From Trebonia sp963759545 (GTDB taxonomy: Bacteria; Actinomycetota; Actinomycetes; Streptosporangiales; Streptosporangiaceae): a DNA stretch of 64,000 nucleotides. The stretch lies in contig CAVXAB010000054.1 in the NCBI GenBank assembly GCA_963759545.1, forward strand, positions 27,266 through 91,265, written 5' to 3'. The position numbers and the translations under genes are program-made. Every line of letters starts with the position of its first letter. The first letter of the stretch is position 1. The notes beneath the pieces are model-generated. The model saw only the letters and a list, made by a program, of their open reading frames with translations, ran no database searches and was not told where the DNA came from. Shown here in pieces: positions 56,447 through 64,000 of this stretch.

Positions 56447-56910
56447 GGGTCCGTCTCCTAACTGACGGCGCCCCGCAGCAGATCATCCGCCTCGGCCCAA
56501 GCCGACGCGTTCGATCTACCGCGGGGTATTACCCCACGGCCCACTGCAAGGCGCAGTGAACGATGAGTCAACGCTCCCATGCTCCCGGCCTGGCGATCAA
56601 CCGCTTTTCCTCCCGGCCCTGAGCCTCGCCTGGCCCCCCGCACCGCCACGTGCAACCAGGTCCTTGCGCAATGCCATTGACTGCAGTGATGCGTGGTGAC
56701 AGTGAGGGGCCTGTGCGAACCAGCACGCGGCGCCCGCGCTCAGGGCGCAGTGTGATCGCGGCGGATTTCCTTGATCATGTGGGATCCGCACGAAATACGC
56801 TGCGGATCCTTCACGATCATGGACCGGGCCGCGGTGCCGCCGGGACAATCCGGACGGAACGGACACGCCCGGACACGCCCGGACACGCCCGGGCCCGATG
56901 CGAACCCGCG
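56447..56910. other. Intergenic region with an inverted Family B element
   Basis: No supported gene. The promoter of the PhyH-like gene should lie near 56447-56540. From about 56740 to 56903 lies an inverted relative of the 13546-13740 element. It has a palindrome (56773-56790 with 56801-56818, inner nine pairs TGCGGATCC perfect), then CGGGACAATCCGGACGGAAC and three tandem GGACACGCCC units (56861-56890). Confidence 0.75.
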
Positions 56911-58239
56911 TCAGTGGGAGTTCAGCGGGAGCGGGGTTGCCGGGGCGGTGAACGTTCCGGTTTGCCGCGCGGGGTCGGCGAGGAAGCTGAGTACTTCCGG
57001 CCAGAGGCGCGCGTCGGCGTCGGTGTCGGCCTGGGGCGTGTCGCCGTCGGCGTTGGGGTTCGCTTCGTCGGGTTCGTAGGGGACGAGGACGTTGACCGAG
57101 TGGCCGGCTCCCAGGTAGCGGTAGAGCACGTGCGCGTAGCGGTCGCCGGCGGCGGTGAGGTGGCTCTGGATGGCCTGGGCGTACGCGCAGGAGAACCAGA
57201 CCTGGTCGTCGGTGCCGCAGTCGAGGAGCACCGGTCCGCGAATCTTCTGGACGGGGATGACGGCGGCTGGGTTATCGGTCGGCGCGGGGGAGTCGACCTG
57301 GCTGGTGTAGGGAAGCGGTTTTCCGTGCAGGGTCCAGGCGGGACCGGTGCAGCCAGGGAATGAGCAGAGGGCCACGTCGCTCGGCGTGGACGCGATGACC
57401 CCGTGGACCAGGCTTGGGTAGTACGCGCCGAGCAGCAGCGCGGCTTCACTGCCGCGGGACGCCCCGGACACGTACATCTCGTTTGCGCGGACGCCGGGCT
57501 GACGGGCCAGCCACCGCAGCGCCCCCGCGAAGTACTCCAGCGGGATGTCCTTCAGTTGCGCAGGCAGGCCGGGCTCGCCGAAGTAGGCGATGTCAAGGAC
57601 CGGGTACCCCGCCGAGGCGAGAGCGGCACCGGAAAGCTCGCCGCTGAGCCCGCCTTCTGAGCCGCCGAACTCCAGCACCGCGGGCCGGGTCGGGCTGCCA
57701 GGCGGCGGCTTCCAGAACTGACCGAAGAAGCCCGTGGCGGCGATGGACTCGGCGCTCACGGTGACGCCGGCCGTGGCTAGGGCGCGGCTGAAGGCAGTGG
57801 CCGCCACCGCTGAGCCGTTCTGGGTCACGCTCACCTGGAAACGCTGCGGTGTGCTGACGTTCCAGTAGTACAGGACGGCCTGGCTGGAAGAAAGCGCGTC
57901 GACCAGCCCCATCGGGTCGACTCCGCGGTAGCTGCCGCTCATGGCCGAGGCCGTCGCCAGGTCAACCGTCCCGGACGAGTCCGGCCGGAACTCCGCTTGC
58001 GAGGTCCATACGTGCCTGAAAGCGTCGGCCGAGCGCAGCCCGACGGTGACCGTCTGGTCCGGGTCTAGGCCGCTGACTACGATGTGTACCGGCCGGTCGA
58101 AAAGCGATGACGCCGGCGTCACGGAGACGCTAACACCGCGCGGGGAACTACAGCCGAGCAGTGCGCAGGCCGCGAGGGTAGTCAGGCAGATGACACCGCG
58201 AAGAAAACCGCGGGTGACGGTGCGGCCTGATGCGGTCAC
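56911..58239 (-). CDS. Lipoprotein of the acyl-CoA thioesterase/BAAT family
   Basis: About 442 residues. The GTG at 58239 gives a lipoprotein signal (LTTLAACALLGC-SSP), so the protein is probably anchored outside the cell. A beta-sandwich N-terminal domain (ASSLFDRPVHIVVSGLDPDQ) and an alpha/beta-hydrolase domain follow. The nucleophile is in SGASRGSEAALL, the Asp in CGTDDQVWFS and the His in LGAGHSVNV. This is the layout of acyl-CoA thioesterases and bile-acid acyltransferases. Its export argues against an intracellular CoA substrate, so it may be an acyltransferase or esterase. A longer start at 58284 would cover repeat-like sequence. Confidence 0.82.
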   Translation of the reverse strand: MTASGRTVTRGFLRGVICLTTLAACALLGCSSPRGVSVSVTPASSLFDRPVHIVVSGLDPDQTVTVGLRSADAFRHVWTSQAEFRPDSSGTVDLATASAMSGSYRGVDPMGLVDALSSSQAVLYYWNVSTPQRFQVSVTQNGSAVAATAFSRALATAGVTVSAESIAATGFFGQFWKPPPGSPTRPAVLEFGGSEGGLSGELSGAALASAGYPVLDIAYFGEPGLPAQLKDIPLEYFAGALRWLARQPGVRANEMYVSGASRGSEAALLLGAYYPSLVHGVIASTPSDVALCSFPGCTGPAWTLHGKPLPYTSQVDSPAPTDNPAAVIPVQKIRGPVLLDCGTDDQVWFSCAYAQAIQSHLTAAGDRYAHVLYRYLGAGHSVNVLVPYEPDEANPNADGDTPQADTDADARLWPEVLSFLADPARQTGTFTAPATPLPLNSH

Positions 58240-58373
58240 GACTGAATTATCGCACCGATGCCGGTTTTGCCCGCTCGAAGTCAAGATCGATCATCCCGAA
58301 CGACTTCTGGTTTCTCTAGCACCCAGCCATTACTTTGCGGTGCCGGGCGCGCCCGGGGGAGCGTAACAGCCCT

Positions 58374-59956
58374 TCACGATTCGTCGCGGCTCGCCTGGGC
58401 GCGGAGTTCGGACTTGAGCACCTTGCCCGACGCGTTGCGCGGAAGCCCGGCGACCACCTTCACCGAGCGCGGGACCTTGAAGTTCGCCAGCCGCTGGCGG
58501 CAGAACGCGATGATCTCCTCCTCGCTCACCGTCGCGCCGGGCCGTGGCACGACAAAGGCGCGGCCCACCTCGCCGAGCCTGGCATCGGGGACCCCGACGA
58601 CGGCGGACTCTGCCACCTTCTCGTGCCGGGCGATCGCCTGCTCGATCTCGGCCGGGTAGGCGTTGAACCCGCCGACCACGAACATGTCCTTGAGCCGGTC
58701 GGTGATGCGCAGGTTGCCGTCGGCGTCCAGCGTGCCGATATCGCCGGTGTGCAGCCAGCCCGCCGTATCGAGGGCCGCCGCCGTCGCCTCCTGGTCCTCG
58801 AAGTAGCCGCGCATCACGTGGTAGCCGCGCACCAGGACCTCGCCGCTCGAGCCCGGCGGCAGCGGGGCGCCGCCGGGGCCGCCGATGATGACCTCGGTGC
58901 CCTCGATGGCCCGGCCCACCGTGCGGCACGCGGTCCGCGGCTCGGCGTGCGGATCGCCGACGGTCACCGTGCCGCAGCTTTCTGTCAGCCCGTAGGCGAT
59001 GACCACCTCGCGGAAAAGCTCGGCGCGCATCCGCTCGACCAGCGTGACGGGAACCACGGCCGCGCCGGTCACCGCCAGCCGCAGCGAGGACAGGTCCTGG
59101 CCCGCTCTCGCCGGGTGGTCGAGAAGCGAGGCGTACAGCGTCGGCGGCCCGGGCAGCACGGTCACCCGCTCGCGCCCGATGAGGCGGATCGCCTCGGCGG
59201 CGTCGAACACCGGCTGGGAGATGATCGTCGCGCCCCGGATGAGGCAGGCAAGCAGCCCCGCCTTGTAGCCGAAGGTGTGGAACATCGGGTTGATCACCAG
59301 GTACCGGTCTCCCGGCCGCAGGCCGACCCCGTCCGCCCACGCCGTATAGACGCGGATGTTCTGCCCGTGCGTGGTCATGACGCCCTTGGGCCGCCCGGTG
59401 GTACCCGAGGTGAAGAACATGTCAGAGACGTCGTCCGCGGTGACCGCCCGCGCGCGCGCCAGCGCCTCGCCTCGCGGCACCACGGAACCACGGCGAAGGA
59501 ACTCCGCCCAGGAGAGGACCGCCGCCCCCGTTCAGCGTGATGATCTCGTTGAGCGACGGAAGCGCGGCGTCCTTGAAGCATTCCGACGTAGTCATTGCCG
59601 AGGAAGCCGTTGTCGGTGACAAGCAGCCGCGCCCGGCTCCGGCCGAGGATCCAGGCGGCCTCGTCGCCCTTGAACCGGGTGTTCAGCGGGACGAGGACGG
59701 CGCCGGCCGTCACGGCGCCCAGCGCCGCCGCGACGAAAAGGCGCCCGTTCGGCGCCCACACCGCGACCCGGTCGCCGGGCGCGACGCCGGCCGTGATCAT
59801 CGCCCCGGCGCTGCGCAGGGCGGCATCCGCCAGGTCGGCGAACGTCCACCTGGAGCTGCCGTCGATGAGCGCCTCGCGGTCGCCGAACTGCCCGGCGGCG
59901 TGGAGCAGCGCGGCCGGGATGGTCGTCGGCGTGCCCACCTTGCCTAGCCCACCCAC
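58374..59956 (-). CDS. fadD3: HIP-CoA ligase, FadD3 homologue, two apparent frameshifts
   Basis: An ANL ligase matching FadD3: FFTSGTTGRPKGVMTTHG, YLVINPMFHTFGYKAGLLAC, VTVLPGPPTLYASLLDHPAR, AYGLTESCGTVTV, ITDRLKDMFVVGGFNAYPAE, LGEVGRAFVV and NASGKVLKSELR with the catalytic Lys. FadD3 activates the propionate side chain of HIP, the start of C/D-ring breakdown. The N-terminal frame (59956 to about 59575), a middle piece (CFKDAALPSLNEIITLNGGG) and the main frame after about 59520 are mutually shifted by single bases. The second junction is in a G-rich run. It is divergent from fadA6 with a KstR2-type box between. Confidence 0.87.
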
Positions 59957-59977
59957 CCTGGCAAGTCTAGTTTACCG

Positions 59978-59991
59978 AGCAAGCGCTTGGT
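59978..59991. promoter_or_regulatory. KstR2-type box between fadD3 and fadA6
   Basis: AGCAAGCGCTTGGT fits ANCAAGNNCTTGNT exactly and shares the CAAGCGCTTGGTAG core with the kstR2 box at 48042. It can serve both divergent genes. Confidence 0.9.
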
Positions 59992-60003
59992 AGCCTGGGC
60001 GTG

Positions 60004-61149
60004 ATGGAAGCCTACATCGTGGAAGCCGTCCGCACCCCCGTGGCCAGGCGAGGCGGCGGTCTCGCCGGGGTGCATCCCGCCGACCTGGGCGGAGCCGTGC
60101 TGACCGCGCTTGTGTCCCGCGCCGGCATCGATCCCGCGGCCGTAGAAGACGTGATCTTCGGCTGCGTTGACACCGTCGGGCCGCAGGCGGGCGACATCGC
60201 CCGCACCGCGTGGCTCGCCGCCGGGCTTCCCGACCACGTTCCAGGCACCACGGTGGACAGGCAGTGCGGCTCGTCGCAGCAGGCGGTGCACTTCGCGGCG
60301 CAGGCGGTGCTGGCAGGCACGGCCGACGTCGTCGTGGCGGGCGGGGTGCAGCACATGACCGCGGTGCCGATCTCTTACGCCATGACGGCGGGTCAGCCGC
60401 TCGGCTTCGCCGACCCGTTCAGTGGCTCGGCCGGCTGGCGGGCACGGTACGGGGATGCCGAGGTGTCGCAGTTCCGCGCCGCCGAGATGATCGCGGCGAA
60501 GTGGTCGATCAGCCGCGCGGCGATGGAAGCGTTCGCGGTCCGCTCGCACGAGCGGGCCATCGCCGCCAGGGCCGAGGGCAGGTTCGCCCGCGAGATCGAG
60601 CCGGTGGCCGGCGTCACCGCCGACGAGGGACCGCGGGCGCCGGACCTGGGCAAGATCCGCTCGCTGCCGCCGCTGATCGAGGGCGGCACCGTCACCGCGG
60701 CGACCTCAAGCCAGCTCTCTGACGCGGCCGCGGCGCTGCTTGTCATGAGCGAGCGCGGGCTGCGCGTCCACGGGCTCACGCCCCGGGCGCGCATCCATCA
60801 CCTGTCGGTGCTCGGCGCCGACCCGCTGTGGATGCTCACGGCGCCGATCCCGGCGACCGCCCGCGCGCTGGCGAAAGCTGGGCTGACGATGAACGACATC
60901 GACCTCGTCGAGATCAACGAGGCGTTCGCCCCGGTGGTGCTCGCCTGGCTCGCCGAGACCGGCGCCGATCCCGCGCTCGTGAACGTGAACGGTGGCGCGA
61001 TCGCGCTCGGCCATCCGCTCGGCGCCACCGGTGCCCGGCTGATGACCACGCTGCTGCACGAGCTTGAGCGGCGCGGCGGCCGGTACGGGCTGCAGACGAT
61101 GTGCGAAGGCGGCGGCCAGGCGAACGTCACGATCATCGAGCGCCTTTGA
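60004..61149 (+). CDS. fadA6: Thiolase, FadA6 homologue (C/D-ring pathway)
   Basis: 381 residues. The thiolase nucleophile is in DRQCGSSQQAVHFAAQA at about residue 87, followed by NEAFAPVVLAWL, GHPLGATGARL with the catalytic His and TMCEGGGQANVTIIERL with the second Cys. Together with GGLAGVHPADLG and ARIHHLSVLGADPLWMLTAP it fits FadA6, the last thiolase of HIP degradation. The ATG at 60004 lies 13 bp after the KstR2-type box. The SDR gene follows 28 bp downstream, probably in the same transcript. Confidence 0.9.
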   Translation: MEAYIVEAVRTPVARRGGGLAGVHPADLGGAVLTALVSRAGIDPAAVEDVIFGCVDTVGPQAGDIARTAWLAAGLPDHVPGTTVDRQCGSSQQAVHFAAQAVLAGTADVVVAGGVQHMTAVPISYAMTAGQPLGFADPFSGSAGWRARYGDAEVSQFRAAEMIAAKWSISRAAMEAFAVRSHERAIAARAEGRFAREIEPVAGVTADEGPRAPDLGKIRSLPPLIEGGTVTAATSSQLSDAAAALLVMSERGLRVHGLTPRARIHHLSVLGADPLWMLTAPIPATARALAKAGLTMNDIDLVEINEAFAPVVLAWLAETGADPALVNVNGGAIALGHPLGATGARLMTTLLHELERRGGRYGLQTMCEGGGQANVTIIERL

Positions 61150-61176
61150 TGGCCAACTCGTGATGGACTACCGGTC

Positions 61177-61998
61177 ATGGACAACCCGGTCGAGCTGAGC
61201 GGGCGGGTCGCGGTCGTCACCGGCGGGACGCGCGGCATCGGGCTCGGCATCGCGCAGGCGTTCGCCGCGGCGGGCGCGTCCGTCATCGTGTGCGGCAGGC
61301 ACCAGCCGTCGTCGCTGCCTGAGGGGCTGTCCTTTGTCGCCGCCGACGTGCGCGACCCGGAGCAGGCGCGGCTGGTCGTCGACCAGGCGACGGAACGGCA
61401 CGGCCGGCTCGACGTGCTGGTCAACAACGCCGGAGGCGCGCCCCCCGCCGCCGCGGCCACGGTCTCGCCGCGGTTCGTGCAGAAGGTCGTCGAGCTGAAC
61501 CTGCTCGCGCCCTTCTACGTGGCCCAGGCCGCGAACTCGCGGATGCAGCAGCAGGAGTCAGGCGGCGCGATCGTGAATATCGGCAGCGTGGCCGCGCGCC
61601 AGGCCGAGCCGCAATCGGCCGCCTACAGCGCGGCCAAGGCCGGGCTGCTCCAGCTGACCCGGGCGCTCGCGCTTGAGTGGGCACCGAAGGTCCGGGTCAA
61701 CCACGTCACCGCCGGCCTGGTCATGACGGCGACGGCGGCGCAGTACTACGGCCAGGACGGCGGCGCGTCGGTGGCCGCGACCATCCCGATGCGGAGGATG
61801 GCGGAGCCGTCCGACATCGCATCGGCGTGCCTGTTCCTGGCCTCGCCGCTGGCCGCATACGTGACCGGCGCCGACCTTGCCGTGCACGGCGGGGGCGAGC
61901 TCCCTGCCAGGTACCTCGCGGCCAAGGCGGATGCGGAACCCGGCGAGGCCAGGCGAACAGGGCCGTTGCATCAACCAGATAGCGGTTCCAACCGCTGA
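61177..61998 (+). CDS. Short-chain dehydrogenase/reductase of the C/D-ring gene set
   Basis: 273 residues with a complete SDR active site: VTGGTRGIGLGIAQAF, NNAGGAPPAAA, the Ser in NIGSVAARQAEPQ and YSAAKAG. It resembles the SDRs encoded in the KstR2 regulon of M. tuberculosis, the Rv3549c type more than others by recall. It may oxidise or reduce a hydroxy/keto group of a HIP-CoA intermediate. The last 25 residues (DAEPGEARRTGPLHQPDSGS) are variable. It lies downstream of fadA6 in one probable operon. Confidence 0.85.
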   Translation: MDNPVELSGRVAVVTGGTRGIGLGIAQAFAAAGASVIVCGRHQPSSLPEGLSFVAADVRDPEQARLVVDQATERHGRLDVLVNNAGGAPPAAAATVSPRFVQKVVELNLLAPFYVAQAANSRMQQQESGGAIVNIGSVAARQAEPQSAAYSAAKAGLLQLTRALALEWAPKVRVNHVTAGLVMTATAAQYYGQDGGASVAATIPMRRMAEPSDIASACLFLASPLAAYVTGADLAVHGGGELPARYLAAKADAEPGEARRTGPLHQPDSGSNR

Positions 61999-62085
61999 CT
62001 GTGAAGGAGCGGTGGAGGTGCTTCGCTGATGCCGACGCGGCCAGTAACGACCGATTTCCATCCTGCCTTCACCTTGACCCGCGAG

Positions 62086-62232
62086 CGTGATCGCGGGTCA
62101 TAGCGGGGAAACGACAGAGGCGGCACGCATTCCAGCCCGGCAAAACAGAACAAACTACCCCCGGCTGCGTCGCTCCAGCGTGATCGAGGGTCAAAACTGG
62201 CGATATTCGCCGCAGATGACCCGCAATGACGG
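62086..62232. repeat. Degenerate Family A repeats
   Basis: GTGATCGCGGGTCA (62088) and a longer degraded palindrome at about 62180-62230 (GATCGAGGGTC ... GATATTCGCCGCAGATGACCC) resemble the 564-610 element. The rest of the 485-bp gap 61999-62483 holds only these and the operators below. Confidence 0.6.
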
Positions 62233-62397
62233 AAACAGCCGACCGGCCGCCAGGGCAAAGCAGGGCGAAGCGCCGTAACCGGGACAGCGCTCCGGGGCCG
62301 CTGACCCGGATGACCCGCAGTCTCAGGCCCGTCACGCGTGCGCGTAATTGGTCGACGAGATGCCCTGCGTCGGGGGCACACCATGACGATACCGACA

Positions 62398-62449
62398 ATG
62401 CGCAACCTAAGGTTGCGCATCGGACCTCACATATGCAACCATTGGTTGC
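62398..62449. promoter_or_regulatory. Twin palindromic operators upstream of the RibD-C reductase
   Basis: Arms ATGCGCAACCT and AGGTTGCGCAT pair perfectly around one base (62398-62420). A second palindrome, GCAACCATTGGTTGC (62435-62449), follows. They share GCAACC-N3-GGTTGC and lie 35-86 bp before the start. Confidence 0.8.
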
Positions 62450-62483
62450 GCTTAGTTCTCGTCCCGATCGAAAGGAGCTCGAC

Positions 62484-63095
62484 ATGACGACAGCGGCATC
62501 ACGCCGGTTCATCGCGGCGATGCAGGTAACCCTCGACGGCTGCAGCCTCGGCGGTCCGGAAGCCGACTGGGTGGATTCCTGGGCCGACGGCCTCCAACTG
62601 CTCCCAAAGGTCGACGCGTTCGTCCTCGGCGGCGGTATGTTCCCCGACTACGAGGCGTTCTGGGCGGCGGTCAGCAAGGACCCGGCAGCCGTCGCAGAAT
62701 GGCTGGGACGCGATGTCTACCCGCGCGAGGTCGAGTACGCGCGCGTAGCGGCCGAGACCCCGCATCTTGTCCTCTCGACGACGATCCAGAGTGCCGCGTG
62801 GCCCACCGCGCGGATCGTACGCGACCTCGACGAACTCCGGGCGTTCAAATCGCAGCCCGGCGGGGTTGTCTACGTCGTCGGCGGCGCCGGCCTGGTCAGG
62901 AGCCTGATCGACGCGGGGCTGATTGACGAGCTTCGCCTGATCCTGCACCCGGTCGCGCTCGGGACGGGCGCGGGGCTGTTCGAAGGGATCGCGCAGCGCC
63001 GGGACATGGAACTGGTCGACAGCGAGCGCACCCCCACTGGCCGCGTCCACCTGACCTACCATGTCCTGGCCCCCGGTACCGGTCATGCCCGCTGA
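62484..63095 (+). CDS. Dihydrofolate reductase family protein (RibD C-terminal-like)
   Basis: 203 residues. FIAAMQVTLDGCSLGGPEAD, DAFVLGGGMFPDY, HLVLSTTIQSAAWPTARIVR, GGVVYVVGGAGLVRSLIDAG and DELRLILHPVALGTGAGLF are the RibD-C/DHFR-like pattern for NADPH-dependent reductases. Many such soil-bacterial proteins have no known substrate. AAAGGAG precedes the ATG. Twin palindromes upstream indicate tight control by a regulator not encoded next to it here. Confidence 0.87.
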   Translation: MTTAASRRFIAAMQVTLDGCSLGGPEADWVDSWADGLQLLPKVDAFVLGGGMFPDYEAFWAAVSKDPAAVAEWLGRDVYPREVEYARVAAETPHLVLSTTIQSAAWPTARIVRDLDELRAFKSQPGGVVYVVGGAGLVRSLIDAGLIDELRLILHPVALGTGAGLFEGIAQRRDMELVDSERTPTGRVHLTYHVLAPGTGHAR

Positions 63096-63256
63096 GTTCA
63101 TCGAGTCCGTCATCGCCGAGTCACCGGTGCCGCTCACGCCGAGCTGTGGACAAGGCTGGTCACGGCGTCTCCTGCGCTCGCTGGGTTCCAAGCCAAGGCC
63201 GCGCGGCAGATCCCGCTGTTCACGCTGACGAGACGCACGCCCTGAGGCGAATCAGC

Positions 63257-64000
63257 TCAGCACAGCCCGGCGCGCTGACTGACGAGCCGTCGCAGCTCGA
63301 CCGGGTTGCCGTGCAGCAGTTGCGAGGTCTTGGCGCGCTTGAGGTAGCGGTGGGCCTCGTGCTCCCAGGTGAACCCGATCCCGCCGTGCAACTGGATCGT
63401 CTCGGCGGCCACGTGCCAGAACACGTCGACGCAGTGCCGTTTGGCGAGCGGGCCGAGCACGGCCAGTTCGGCCGGCGACCCGGCCGCGCGGACGGCGGCG
63501 TACGCGGTCGCCCGGGCCGAGGTCACTTCGACCGCGAGGTCCGCGCACCTGTGCCGCAAGGCCTGGAAGGCGCCGATCGGCCGTCCGAACTGCACCCGGG
63601 TCTTGAGGTAGTCCACGGTGACGTCCAGGCAGTGCGCGGCCGCGCCTGCGGACGCACCGCGAGCATGACGCGCAGCAGGTCCTCCGCCCGCCCCGCCGGG
63701 CACCCGGCCGCGACGGCCGGGCTGTCACGGAACTCCACCGTGGCCTGCGACCTGGTCTGATCCAGGGTGCCTGCCGGGGTGACGACCGCGTCCGCGGCCC
63801 GGACGGCGAACAGCGCGTCCAGCCCGCCGTCCCTGGCCCGGACGACGAACACGTCGGCCTCGGCGCCGTCGAGCACGTGGTGCGCGACCCCGGTCAGCCG
63901 GCTGCCCGCCACGGTCACCGAGCCAAGAAGCACGAACGCGGCCCGCAGCGCGCCGGACGCGATGCCCTGCAGGAATTCGGCCGCCTCGCTCCCGCCGAGT
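63257..64000 (-). CDS. Acyl-CoA dehydrogenase, 5' end outside the window, one apparent frameshift
   Basis: The C-terminal half of an acyl-CoA dehydrogenase. The visible part starts LGGSEAAEFLQGIASGALRA and runs through RLTGVAHHVLDGAEADVFVV. Near 63658 a one-base indel moves the frame to HCLDVTVDYLKTRVQFGRPI, GAFQALRHRCADLAVE and IQLHGGIGFTWEHEAHRYLK. It ends RRLVSQRAGLC at 63257. Its distance from the fadA6 operon and the family suggest another FadE of sterol or fatty-acid oxidation, but which one cannot be told from this half. Confidence 0.8.

Overview
The window is very GC-rich, densely coded DNA with frequent GTG/TTG starts. It carries large LuxR-type ATPase regulators, a WhiB-like protein, many TetR genes and secreted glycan-binding proteins. 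This points to a soil actinomycete, perhaps of the Streptosporangiales/Frankia type; the order is inference. No rRNA, tRNA, CRISPR array or transposase was seen.

Layout. 1-7.5 kb: a partial DUF3237 gene, then a minus-strand operon headed by a GntR/FCD regulator: lipoprotein binding protein, double-domain permease, ATPase, AtuA-family protein and DUF4387 protein. The same operator lies at the regulator and at the operon promoter. 7.7-20 kb: GH18 chitinase, MscS channel, and small regulator-enzyme modules (HxlR, TetR, SnoaL-like, MDR oxidoreductases, an ECF sigma factor with SnoaL tail, LtrA). Several carry a visible palindromic operator. 20-27 kb: two paralogous convergent LAL regulators flanking a WhiB-like gene, then 1.1 kb of palindrome-rich intergenic DNA. 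27-31 kb: a P-loop/TPR protein with an apparent frameshift in a GGCC tract, and an APC permease.

31.4-48.7 kb and 58.3-62 kb form a sterol catabolism locus. It holds homologues of fadA5, cyp125, ltp3, ltp4 with two OB-fold partners, echA19, fadD19, ipdC, an Rv3520c-like flavin oxidoreductase, fadE27, fadE26, kstR2, fadD3, fadA6 and an SDR. KstR-type boxes (TNNAACNNGTTNNA) sit at the side-chain promoters. KstR2-type boxes (ANCAAGNNCTTGNT) sit at kstR2 and between fadD3 and fadA6. The enzymes would hydroxylate and CoA-activate the side chain, shorten it by beta-oxidation and aldol cleavage, then activate and degrade the C/D-ring propionate intermediate.

48.8-58.2 kb holds a small conserved protein with an SDR, a methyltransferase, a third LAL regulator, a hydrolase, a tautomerase, 3-methyladenine glycosylase I, a phytanoyl-CoA dioxygenase-like protein and a BAAT-like lipoprotein. 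The end carries a RibD-C reductase behind twin palindromes and a partial acyl-CoA dehydrogenase.

Two window-wide properties matter. About a dozen conserved genes show apparent single-base frameshifts, which may be assembly errors. Intergenic gaps are filled with several families of dispersed palindromic repeats, one pair of which shows a compensatory stem change.
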